64,000 bases of DNA from Micromonospora citrea (GTDB lineage: Bacteria; Actinomycetota; Actinomycetes; Mycobacteriales; Micromonosporaceae). This document shows, in pieces, positions 16,332 to 23,649 of this stretch; the stretch's first letter is position 1, and each line of letters begins with the position of its first letter. The position numbers were made by a program, and so were the translations under genes. The notes beneath the pieces were generated by a model. The model saw only the letters and a program-made list of their open reading frames with translations, was not told the origin of the DNA and did not search any database. The stretch lies in assembly GCF_900090315.1 (NCBI RefSeq), contig NZ_FMHZ01000002.1, positions 5,054,501-5,118,500 of the forward strand, in the 5' to 3' direction.

Positions 16332-17492
16332 ATGCGCACGGGTGTCTGGCTGGTGGGAGCACGCGGCTCGGTCGCGACCACCAGCATCGTGGGGGCGCTC
16401 GCCCTGCGGTCCGGGCTCACCGGCCCGACCGGCTGCGTCACCGAGCTGCCCGACCTGCGCGGGCCCGCCCTGCCGGCCTTCACCGACCTGGTCCTCGGCG
16501 GGCACGACGTGGTCACCACCCCGCTGGCGAAGCGGGCCGAGGCCCTGGCCGCCGCCGGCGTGCTGCCCGGCCGGCTGGTCGCCGCCCTCCCCGACGAGCT
16601 GGCCGCCGTCGAACGCGAGCTGCGTCCGGCCCCCGCCGGCGGCACCCAGGCGGACCGGGCCGCCGTGACCGTACGCGACCTCACCGACTTCCGCCGCCGG
16701 CACGGGCTCGACCGGGTCGTGGTGGTCAACGTCTCGGCCACCGAACCCGCCGCCCGTCCGCACCCGGGCCACGCCGACCCGGACGCGCTGGCCGCCGCGC
16801 TCGCCGGTGGCGACGAGGTGCTGCCGCCCAGCTCCCTCTACGCGTACGCGGCGGTGCGCGCCGGCTGCCCGTACGTCGACTTCACCCCGTCCACCGGGCT
16901 GCGACTGCCGGCCCTGGTGGCGCTGGCCGCCGAGCGCGGGATCCCGTACGCAGGGCACGACGGCAAGACGGGGGAGACGCTGGTCAAGTCCGTGCTCGCG
17001 CCGATGTTCGCGATGCGGCACCTGGCGGTGCGCTCCTGGTCCGGCGTCAACCTGCTCGGCGGCGGCGACGGCGCCACCCTCGCCGACCCGGCGGCCAACG
17101 CGGCCAAGGTGGAGAGCAAGCAGCGGGTGCTCGGCGAGACCCTCGGCCACCTGCCGCAGGGCGGCACCCGGATCGAGTACGTCGAGGCGCTGGGCGACTT
17201 CAAGACCGCCTGGGACCTGGTCACGTTCGCCGGGTTCCTCGGCACCGGGATGCGGATGGAGTTCACCTGGCACGGCTGCGACTCCGCGCTGGCCGCGCCC
17301 CTCGTGCTCGACCTGGCCCGGCTCACCGCCGCCGCGCACGCCGCCGGCCACGCCGGCCCCCTGACCGACCTCGCCTTCTTCTTCAAGGACCCGCTCGGCT
17401 CGCCCACCCACTCGCTGGCCGACCAGTGGACCCGACTGTGCGGCTTCGCCCACCGGCTGCACGCGGGAGGCACCGATGCCGCGCCTCGCTGA
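16332..17492 (+). CDS. myo-Inositol-1-phosphate-synthase-like cyclase, first gene of ebo-like operon
   Basis: 386 residues. It begins with a dinucleotide-binding segment GARGSVATTSIVGA (9-22). The catalytic region typical of inositol-3-phosphate synthases follows: GHDGKTGETLVKS (208-220), LLGGGDGATL (241-250) and KVESKQRVL (259-267), then EYVEALGDFKTAWD and a tail with FFFKDPLGSPTHSLADQW. The family uses NAD to oxidise, cyclise and re-reduce a sugar 6-phosphate to a cyclitol phosphate. Clustering with UbiA, EboA/B/E/F and a prenyl synthase argues against a housekeeping inositol role. In other ebo clusters a dehydroquinate-synthase-like cyclase (EboD) is present and here it is absent, so this enzyme may stand in for it. 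ATG with AAGGAG; it overlaps the next gene by 17 nt. Confidence 0.88.
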   Translation: MRTGVWLVGARGSVATTSIVGALALRSGLTGPTGCVTELPDLRGPALPAFTDLVLGGHDVVTTPLAKRAEALAAAGVLPGRLVAALPDELAAVERELRPAPAGGTQADRAAVTVRDLTDFRRRHGLDRVVVVNVSATEPAARPHPGHADPDALAAALAGGDEVLPPSSLYAYAAVRAGCPYVDFTPSTGLRLPALVALAAERGIPYAGHDGKTGETLVKSVLAPMFAMRHLAVRSWSGVNLLGGGDGATLADPAANAAKVESKQRVLGETLGHLPQGGTRIEYVEALGDFKTAWDLVTFAGFLGTGMRMEFTWHGCDSALAAPLVLDLARLTAAAHAAGHAGPLTDLAFFFKDPLGSPTHSLADQWTRLCGFAHRLHAGGTDAAPR

Positions 17493-18396
17493 CCTCGCCG
17501 AACTCGTCCGGGCGCCGGCCGCGCTCTCGGTGCCCGGGGACGTCGTCGCCGGGGCGGCGGCCGCCGGCACCCTCGGGCGGCGTACGCCCGCGCTGGCCGC
17601 CGCGTCCGTCCTGCTCTACTGGGCGGGGATGGCGGCCAACGACTGGGCCGACCGCCGACTCGACGCCGTCGAACGCCCCGAGCGGCCCATCCCCAGCGGC
17701 CGGGTGGCCCCCGGGGCCGCGCTCGGCCTCGCCGCCGGGCTCACCGCCGCCGGGGTCGCGCTGGCCACCGCCGCCGGGGGCCGGCGTGCCGCGACGGTCG
17801 CGGTCCCGCTCGCCGCCGCCGTCTGGGGGTACGACCTGGCGGCGAAGTCGACCCCCGCCGGCCCGGCCGTGATGGCCGCCTGCCGAGGGCTGGACGTGCT
17901 GCTCGGCGCGACTGGCGGCCGGATGCTGCGGGCGGTGCCGGCGGCGGTCACCGTCGCCGCGCACACGTGGACGGTCACCGCCCTGTCCCGCCGGGAGGTC
18001 AGCGGCGCCGACGCCGCGCTGCCGCTGCGTACCCTCGCCGGCACCGCCCTGGTCGCCGCGGGCGCCGCCGCGCCGCGCGTCGCCCCGCCGGTGCGGGACC
18101 GCCGTCCCGGCGCAGGCGCCGAACCGCCCGGCCGCGCCCCCCGGCGGGGCCCGGCCGCCGCGCTGCCCGCCCTGCTGGCCGGCTGGTACGCGGCCCGCTA
18201 CGGCGCGGCCCAGGCCCGGGCCGCGGCCGACCCCCGCGCGGGCCGGGTGCGGGCGGCGGTGGGGGCCGGCATCACCGGGCTGCCCGCGTTGCAGGGCGCC
18301 CTCACCGCACGCGCCGGGGCCGGGCTGCTGGGGCTGGCGGTGGCGGCGGCCGCGCCGCTCGGCGGCCGGCTCGCCCGAAGGATCTCCCCGACATGA
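17476..18396 (+). CDS. eboC: UbiA-type prenyltransferase, EboC-like
   Basis: A 306-residue polytopic membrane enzyme of the UbiA superfamily. The first Asp motif is NDWADRRLD (55-63) followed by RPIPSGRV (70-77); the second is YDLAAKS (119-125) with RGLD at 137-140. These bind the diphosphate of a prenyl donor through Mg. The enzyme should attach a prenyl chain to a small polar acceptor at the membrane. ATG 17476 with GGGAGG lies inside the end of the cyclase gene. The C-terminal third (about 190-306) is Ala/Arg-rich and less conserved. In this operon the donor could come from the polyprenyl synthase at 23646 and the acceptor from the cyclase product (inference). EboC is the UbiA member of ebo clusters. 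Confidence 0.85.
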   Translation: MPRLADLAELVRAPAALSVPGDVVAGAAAAGTLGRRTPALAAASVLLYWAGMAANDWADRRLDAVERPERPIPSGRVAPGAALGLAAGLTAAGVALATAAGGRRAATVAVPLAAAVWGYDLAAKSTPAGPAVMAACRGLDVLLGATGGRMLRAVPAAVTVAAHTWTVTALSRREVSGADAALPLRTLAGTALVAAGAAAPRVAPPVRDRRPGAGAEPPGRAPRRGPAAALPALLAGWYAARYGAAQARAAADPRAGRVRAAVGAGITGLPALQGALTARAGAGLLGLAVAAAAPLGGRLARRISPT

Positions 18397-19334
18397 CCGC
18401 CCCGACCCGTCCCGCGCCGGGCCCCCGGGGGCCGGCGGCGGCCGACGGCGGGCTCCGGTTCGGCTACGGGACCAACGGGTTCGCCAACCACCGGCTGACC
18501 GACGCGCTCGCCGTCCTCGCCGACCTGGGCTACGAGGGCGTCGCGCTCACCCTGGACCACGACCACCTCGATCCGTTCGCGGCCGCGCTGGCCCGCCGGG
18601 TGGCCGCCGTCGCCCGCCGGCTCGCGGCGCTCGACCTCGCCGTGGTCGTCGAGACCGGCGCCCGCTACCTGCTCGACCCGTGGCACAAGCACGCCCCGAC
18701 GCTGCTGCACGACGACCCGGCGCGGCGGGTCGAGTTCCTGCGCCGGGCCGTGCGGATCGGCGCCGACCTGGGCGCGGAGGCCGTCTCCCTCTGGTCCGGC
18801 GTACGCCCCGACGCCGTCGCACCGGAGACCGCCTGGGACCGGCTGGTCGCCGGCTGCGCGACCGTGCTCGACGCCGCCGAGGCGGCCGGCACGACCCTCG
18901 GCTTCGAGCCGGAGCCGGGCATGCTGGTCGAGGACATCGCCGGCTGGCGCCGGCTGCGCGCCGCGCTCGGCGATCCGGCCCGCTTCGGCATCACCCTCGA
19001 CATCGGGCACTGCCGCTGCCTGGAGCCGCGGCCGGTCCCCGAGTGCGTCCGCGAGGTGGGCGCGTACCTGGTCAACGTGCAGATCGACGACATGCGCCGG
19101 GGCGTGCACGAGCACCTGGAGTTCGGCGCGGGGGAGATCGACTTCCCGCCCGTGCTGCGGGCCCTGGGCGAAGCCGGCTACCGGGGCCTGGTCGCCGTGG
19201 AGCTGCCCCGGCACTCGCACGCCGCCCCCGCCGTCGCGGCCCGCTCGCTCGACTTCCTGCGCGCCGCCGCGACGGAGGCGGCACACCCCGAAACGGGTGA
19301 CGCCGCGACGGAGGCGGCACGCCGGCAACGGTGA
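18393..19334 (+). CDS. Sugar phosphate isomerase/epimerase (AP endonuclease 2-like TIM barrel)
   Basis: 313 residues; ATG 18393 overlaps the UbiA stop (ATGA). A xylose-isomerase-like barrel with metal and acid residues in GFEPEPGMLVED, DIGHCRC, VQIDDMRRGVHEH and AVELPRHSH. It differs from EboE downstream but shares the fold and the FEPEPG signature, so the operon holds two related barrels. Likely an isomerase or epimerase acting on the sugar or cyclitol intermediate. The extreme C-terminus contains a short direct repeat (EAAHPETGDAATEAA), the DNA of which repeats GCGACGGAGGCGGCAC twice. Confidence 0.85.
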   Translation: MTAPTRPAPGPRGPAAADGGLRFGYGTNGFANHRLTDALAVLADLGYEGVALTLDHDHLDPFAAALARRVAAVARRLAALDLAVVVETGARYLLDPWHKHAPTLLHDDPARRVEFLRRAVRIGADLGAEAVSLWSGVRPDAVAPETAWDRLVAGCATVLDAAEAAGTTLGFEPEPGMLVEDIAGWRRLRAALGDPARFGITLDIGHCRCLEPRPVPECVREVGAYLVNVQIDDMRRGVHEHLEFGAGEIDFPPVLRALGEAGYRGLVAVELPRHSHAAPAVAARSLDFLRAAATEAAHPETGDAATEAARRQR

Positions 19335-19369
19335 CGGGGCCACGTCGGCAGCACGAGGGAGGAGACGGG

Positions 19370-19972
19370 ATGACACCGGATCAACTGCGGGCCGCGCTGC
19401 GGGGCGTACCCGAGCCCGACTGGCTCGACGAGGCGCTGCGGCGGGTGGCGGCCGATCCGGCGACGATCGACCGGTTCTTCCCGGCCGCCGGGCGGCGCTG
19501 CGGCCGGGCGCCGCTGCCCGGGGCGCCCGGCTGGAGCGCCGACGAGGCGGCCCGGGCGCTGCTGCTGACCGCGCTGCCGACCGACCACGCGACCCACGCC
19601 GAGACCCGCTACCGGCAGGGCGACGCCGCCGAGAAGCGGGCCGTGCTCAAGGCCCTGCCGCTGCTGCCGGTCGGCGCGGCCGGGACGCCGCTGCTGCACG
19701 ACGCGATCCGCACCAACGACACCCGGCTGCTGGCCGCCGCCCTCGGCCCGTACGCCCGGCACCTCGACCCGCCCGCCTGGCGGCAGGCGGTGCTCAAGTG
19801 CGTCTTCACCGGCGTGCCGCTGGCCGTGGTGCACGACCTCGACGCCCGCGCCGACGGCGAACTCGCCGCGATGCTCGCGTCCCTGGCCGCCGAGCGGCAG
19901 GCCGCCGGGCGCGCCGTGCCGGCGGACGCGACCGACCTGCTCACCCGGCTGCGCGACATCCAGGAGGCCTGA
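19370..19972 (+). CDS. eboA: EboA family protein
   Basis: 200 residues from ATG 19370, preceded by an excellent GAGGGAGGAG site; an in-frame GTG at 19331 overlaps the previous stop but lacks one. It is all-alpha, without signal peptide or catalytic motif. The block ETRYRQGDAAEKRAVLKALP followed by LLHDAIRTNDTRLLAAALGPYA is what I recognise as EboA; the C-terminal half reads ...CVFTGVPLAVVHDLDARAD. EboA proteins have no known activity but are a defining member of ebo clusters, which in a cyanobacterium are needed for delivery of a scytonemin precursor to the periplasm. Its stop shares one base with the eboB start (TGATG). Confidence 0.85.
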   Translation: MTPDQLRAALRGVPEPDWLDEALRRVAADPATIDRFFPAAGRRCGRAPLPGAPGWSADEAARALLLTALPTDHATHAETRYRQGDAAEKRAVLKALPLLPVGAAGTPLLHDAIRTNDTRLLAAALGPYARHLDPPAWRQAVLKCVFTGVPLAVVHDLDARADGELAAMLASLAAERQAAGRAVPADATDLLTRLRDIQEA

Positions 19973-20835
19973 TGCGCATCTTCGACCCGCACATCCACAT
20001 GACCTCGCGGACCACCGACGACTACGAGCGGATGGCCGCCGCCGGCGTCCGGGCGGTGGTGGAGCCGGCGTTCTGGCTCGGCCAGCCCCGCACCAGCCCC
20101 GCCTCCTTCGCCGACTACTTCGACTCGCTCGTCGGCTGGGAGCCGTTCCGGGCCGGACAGTTCGGGATCCGCCACCACGCCACCGTGGCGCTGAACCCGA
20201 AGGAGGCCAACGACCCGCGCTGCCGCCCGGTGCTCGACCTGCTGCCGCGCTACCTCGACAAGGACGCCGTGGTGGCGGTCGGCGAGATCGGCTACGACTC
20301 GATGACGCCGGAGGAGGACGAGGCGTTCGCCGCCCAGCTCGCCCTGGCCGTGGCCCACGACCTGCCGGCCCTGGTGCACACCCCGCACCGGGACAAGGCG
20401 CGCGGCGTCGAGCGCAGCCTCGCGGTGGTGGCCGAGTCGGGGATCGAGCCGGGCCGGGTGGTGCTCGACCACCTCAACGAGGTGACGGTGGGGCTGGTCC
20501 GCGACACCGGCTGCTGGCTGGGCTTCTCCATCTATCCCGACACCAAGATGTCCCCGCCGCGCATGGTGGAGCTGCTGCGGACGTACGGGACGGAACGGGT
20601 GCTGGTCAACTCGGCGGCCGACTGGGGGCGCTCGGACCCGCTGCTCACCCGGGCCACCGGGGAGGCGATGCTGCTGGCCGGCTTCACCGACGACGACGTG
20701 GACCGGGTGCTGTGGCGCAACCCGGTCGAGTTCTACGGCCAGTCCGGGCGGCTCGACCTGACGGGCCTGGACGCCGCCGTCGACGCCGGGACGGGCACCT
20801 GGGCCGGCAACTCGATCCTGCGTGGCGGCAGCTGA
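19972..20835 (+). CDS. eboB: TatD-family metal-dependent hydrolase, EboB-like
   Basis: 287 residues; ATG 19972 shares one base with the eboA stop (TGATG). An amidohydrolase-fold TIM barrel with HxH at residues 7 and 9 (FDPHIHM), GEIGYD, VHTPHRDK, VLDHLNEV and the final catalytic Asp in NSAADWGRSDPL. This is the metal set of TatD/PHP-like phosphoesterase-amidohydrolases. In ebo clusters the gene between eboA and eboE is this hydrolase. The substrate is unknown; nuclease activity as in classical TatD is not implied. Confidence 0.88.
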   Translation: MRIFDPHIHMTSRTTDDYERMAAAGVRAVVEPAFWLGQPRTSPASFADYFDSLVGWEPFRAGQFGIRHHATVALNPKEANDPRCRPVLDLLPRYLDKDAVVAVGEIGYDSMTPEEDEAFAAQLALAVAHDLPALVHTPHRDKARGVERSLAVVAESGIEPGRVVLDHLNEVTVGLVRDTGCWLGFSIYPDTKMSPPRMVELLRTYGTERVLVNSAADWGRSDPLLTRATGEAMLLAGFTDDDVDRVLWRNPVEFYGQSGRLDLTGLDAAVDAGTGTWAGNSILRGGS

Positions 20836-22037
20836 TGCGGCTGCGGCACGCCGGCGGCGACACCGTCCACCTCGGCTACTGCACCAACGTGCACCCCGCC
20901 GAGGACCTCGCCGGCATCCTGCGCCAACTGGACACCCACGCCGTGCCCGTACGCGAGGCGCTCGGCGCCGACCTGCTCGGCCTCGGGCTGTGGCTGGCCG
21001 CCCCGGTCGCCGCCGAGCTGGCCGCCGACCCGGCCGCCCGCCGCCGGCTACGGGCCGCGCTGGCCGCCCGAGGGCTGGAGGTGGTCACCCTCAACGGCTT
21101 CCCGTACGCGGCCTTCCAGGCGCCCGTGGTCAAGGGCGACGTCTACCACCCGGACTGGACCACGCCAGAGCGGCTCGCGTACACCCTGGACCTGGCCCGG
21201 GTGCTCGCCGACCTGCTGCCCGACGACGCGGCCCGGGGCTCGGTCTCCACCCTGCCGCTGGCCTGGCGGCGGCCCTGGGACGCCGCCCACGCGGACGCCG
21301 CCCGGCACCGGCTGGACCAGCTCGCGGCCGGTCTCGCGGCCGTCGAGCGGGCGACCGGCCGCAGCGTGCGGGTCGGGTTCGAGCCGGAGCCGGGCTGCGT
21401 GGTGGAGAGCACCGGGCAGGCCGTCGCGGCGCTGTCCGGCGTGGACACCGAGCGGCTCGGCGTCTGCCTGGACCTCGCCCACCTCGCCTGCGCGTGGGAG
21501 GAGCCCGCCGACGCGCTGGGCCGGCTGCGCACGGCCGGACTGCCGGTGGTGAAGGTGCAGGTGTCGGCCGCCATCGAGGCGCCCGCCGGGGCGACGCCGG
21601 CGCTGCGCCGCTGGGTGGAGCCGCGCTTCCTGCACCAGACCCGCGCGGCCGGCTGCGCGGGGGCCGCCGACCCCGCCGACCCCGCCCACGCCGCCGACGA
21701 CCTGGACGCCGCCCTGGAGGCGCGGCTGCCCGGCCCGTGGCGGGTGCACTACCACGTGCCGCTGCACGCCCCGCCCGAGCCGCCGCTGGGCTCGACCCTG
21801 CCGGTGCTGCGCGCCGCGCTGGCCGCGCTCTACGCCGGGCCGGAGGCGGGCTGCGACCACCTCGACGTCGAGACGTACACCTGGGGGGTGCTGCCGGCCG
21901 CGCGGCGCCCGCGCACCGACGCGGAGCTGGCCGCCGGCATCGCCGCCGAGCTGGCCTTCGCCCGCGCGGAGCTGGTCGCCCTCGGCCTCGCGCCGGCGGG
22001 CCGCGCGGTCCCGGCGACGGCGGAGGTACGGCGATGA
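20835..22037 (+). CDS. eboE: EboE family metabolite-traffic protein (xylose-isomerase-like TIM barrel)
   Basis: 400 residues; ATG 20835 shares one base with the eboB stop. The N-terminal block HLGYCTNVHPAEDLAGI is the hallmark of EboE. GFEPEPGCVVES, CLDLAHLACAWE, VKVQVSAAIEAP and HYHVPLH follow, giving a barrel with plausible metal-binding His/Glu residues. The length matches family members. Predicted cytosolic; it presumably processes the same intermediate as EboB. It is coupled to a 17-codon ORF and then eboF. Confidence 0.88.
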   Translation: MRLRHAGGDTVHLGYCTNVHPAEDLAGILRQLDTHAVPVREALGADLLGLGLWLAAPVAAELAADPAARRRLRAALAARGLEVVTLNGFPYAAFQAPVVKGDVYHPDWTTPERLAYTLDLARVLADLLPDDAARGSVSTLPLAWRRPWDAAHADAARHRLDQLAAGLAAVERATGRSVRVGFEPEPGCVVESTGQAVAALSGVDTERLGVCLDLAHLACAWEEPADALGRLRTAGLPVVKVQVSAAIEAPAGATPALRRWVEPRFLHQTRAAGCAGAADPADPAHAADDLDAALEARLPGPWRVHYHVPLHAPPEPPLGSTLPVLRAALAALYAGPEAGCDHLDVETYTWGVLPAARRPRTDAELAAGIAAELAFARAELVALGLAPAGRAVPATAEVRR

Positions 22038-22087
22038 GCGGGCGTCAGCGAGCGAACCGTCGACACCGCGCGGGGGTGCCGGCATGA
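22034..22087 (+). CDS. 17-codon coupling ORF between eboE and eboF
   Basis: ATG 22034 overlaps the eboE stop (22035-22037) and its own TGA (22085-22087) overlaps the eboF ATG (22084). The DNA starts ATGAGCGGGCGTCAGCGAGC, related to the repeat family seen at 10445. The peptide is Arg-rich and has no recognisable function. Either it bridges translation from eboE to eboF or the spacer is a short insertion that happened to keep frame. Confidence 0.4.
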   Translation: MSGRQRANRRHRAGVPA

Positions 22088-23649
22088 GCCGGCGGCTGGT
22101 GGTGCTGGACGTGGTGGGGCTGACCCCGCGCCTGCTGGCGCACATGCCGCGGCTGCGCGCGGTCGCCGACGCCGGCTTCCGCGCGGAGCTGGGCACGGTG
22201 CTGCCCGCGCTGACCTGCCCGGTGCAGTCGACGTTCCTCACCGGGGAGCTTCCGGCCGGGCACGGGATCGTCGGCAACGGCTGGTACTTCCGGGACCTCG
22301 GCGAGGTGCTGCTCTGGCGGCAGCACCACGCCCTGGTCGGCGGCGAGAAGCTGTGGCAGGCGGCCCGTCGGGTCGAGCCGGGCTTCACGGTCGCCAACGT
22401 CTGCTGGTGGTACGCCATGGGCGCCGACGTGGACTGGACGGTCACCCCCCGCCCCGTCTACCGGGCGGACGGGCGCAAGGAGCCGGACTGCTACACCGAC
22501 CCGCCGGAGCTGCACGACGCCCTCACCGATGGGCTCGGCACCTTCCCGCTGTTCAGCTACTGGGGGCCGGGCGCCGGGCTGGCGTCGTCGGCGTGGATCT
22601 GCCGGGCCGCCGAGCGGATCCTCGCCGACCACGCGCCGGACCTGACCCTGGTCTACGTCCCGCACCTCGACTACGACCTGCAACGCTTCGGCCCCTCGTC
22701 GCCCCGCGCCGCCGCGGCGGCGGCCGAGCTGGACGGCGTGCTCGGGCCGCTGCTGGACGCCGCCCGCGCCCGCGACGCGACCGTGGTGGTGCTCTCGGAG
22801 TACGGCATCACCGACGTCTCCCGCCCGGTCGACGTCAACCGGGCGCTGCGCGCCGAGGGGCTGCTGCGGGTGCACACCCAGGCCGGCATGGAGTACCTGG
22901 ACCCGTGGACCTCGCGGGCCTTCGCGGTGGCGGACCACCAGGTGGCGCACGTCCACGTCCGCGACCCGGCCGACGTGCCGGCGGTGGCGGCGCTCTGCGC
23001 GGGGCTGCCCGGGGTGGCCGAGGTGCTCGACGCCGACGGCCGGGCCGCGTACGGGCTGGACCATCCGCGCGCCGGGGAGCTGGTCCTCGTCGCCGAGCCG
23101 GACGCCTGGTTCACCTACTACTACTGGCTCGACGACGCCCGCGCGCCGGACTTCGCCCGGCTGGTGGACATTCATCGCAAGCCGGGTTACGACCCCGCCG
23201 AACTCTTCTTCGACCCGGCCGCACCGTTGGCGGCGAAGCGGCGGGCCGCCGTGGCGTTGGCGCGCAAGAAGCTCGGGATGCGCTACCTGATGAGCGTGGT
23301 GGGGCTGGACGCCGGCGCCCGGGCGGTGCGCGGGTCGCACGGCCGGCTCCCGGCCGACCCGGCCGACGGGCCGGTGCTGCTCTGCTCCGATCCGTCCGCC
23401 GCCCGGGACCGGGTCGCCGCGACCGAGGTCAAGGCGCTCCTGCTGGAGCTGGCGGGGCTGGCGCCGCCGGCGCTCCCCGGCACGGTCCCGCCACCGCGCC
23501 GCGCCGGGCCGTCCACCCCGGCGTCGGCCGGGCCGTCCACCCCGGCGTCGGCCGGGCCGTCCACCCCGGCGTCGGCCGGGCCGTCCACCCCGGCGTCGGC
23601 CGGGCCGCCCACCCCGCAGTCGGCCGGGCCGTCCAGGGAGGAGGCGTGA
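22084..23649 (+). CDS. eboF: Alkaline phosphatase/nucleotide pyrophosphatase-superfamily protein, EboF-like
   Basis: 521 residues. An alkaline-phosphatase-superfamily fold with Asp9 (VVLDV), nucleophile Thr44 in PALTCPVQST, metal ligands in YVPHLDYDLQRFGP, LSEYGITDV and DHQVAHVHV. No signal peptide, so it appears cytosolic. It should hydrolyse a phosphate or pyrophosphate ester, perhaps dephosphorylating the cyclitol intermediate. The last ~47 residues are a low-complexity tail of GPSTPASA repeats absent from the core family. ATG 22084; the end overlaps the polyprenyl synthase start (GTGA). Confidence 0.86.
   Translation: MSRRLVVLDVVGLTPRLLAHMPRLRAVADAGFRAELGTVLPALTCPVQSTFLTGELPAGHGIVGNGWYFRDLGEVLLWRQHHALVGGEKLWQAARRVEPGFTVANVCWWYAMGADVDWTVTPRPVYRADGRKEPDCYTDPPELHDALTDGLGTFPLFSYWGPGAGLASSAWICRAAERILADHAPDLTLVYVPHLDYDLQRFGPSSPRAAAAAAELDGVLGPLLDAARARDATVVVLSEYGITDVSRPVDVNRALRAEGLLRVHTQAGMEYLDPWTSRAFAVADHQVAHVHVRDPADVPAVAALCAGLPGVAEVLDADGRAAYGLDHPRAGELVLVAEPDAWFTYYYWLDDARAPDFARLVDIHRKPGYDPAELFFDPAAPLAAKRRAAVALARKKLGMRYLMSVVGLDAGARAVRGSHGRLPADPADGPVLLCSDPSAARDRVAATEVKALLLELAGLAPPALPGTVPPPRRAGPSTPASAGPSTPASAGPSTPASAGPSTPASAGPPTPQSAGPSREEA
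23506..23625 (+). repeat. 24-bp tandem repeat, five copies, inside eboF
   Basis: Four exact units plus one variant encode GPSTPASA (x4) and GPPTPQSA. The array is in frame and ends 24 nt before the stop. Copy number probably varies between strains because the units are identical in DNA. Confidence 0.9.

Noticed and set aside
16332..17492. Housekeeping inositol-3-phosphate synthase for mycothiol and phosphatidylinositol
   Set aside because: Not excluded, but its place as first gene of a tightly coupled ebo-like operon with a special promoter makes a dedicated role more likely.
19331..19369. GTG 19331 as eboA start because it overlaps the previous stop
   Set aside because: No ribosome site, whereas ATG 19370 has GAGGGAGGAG at proper spacing. 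Coupling by overlap remains a weak possibility.
22353..23640. Plus-strand frame running through eboF into the polyprenyl synthase as a fusion protein
   Set aside because: Upstream of 23646 this frame is a shadow of eboF; the GTG at 23646 in a GTGA overlap is the natural start.
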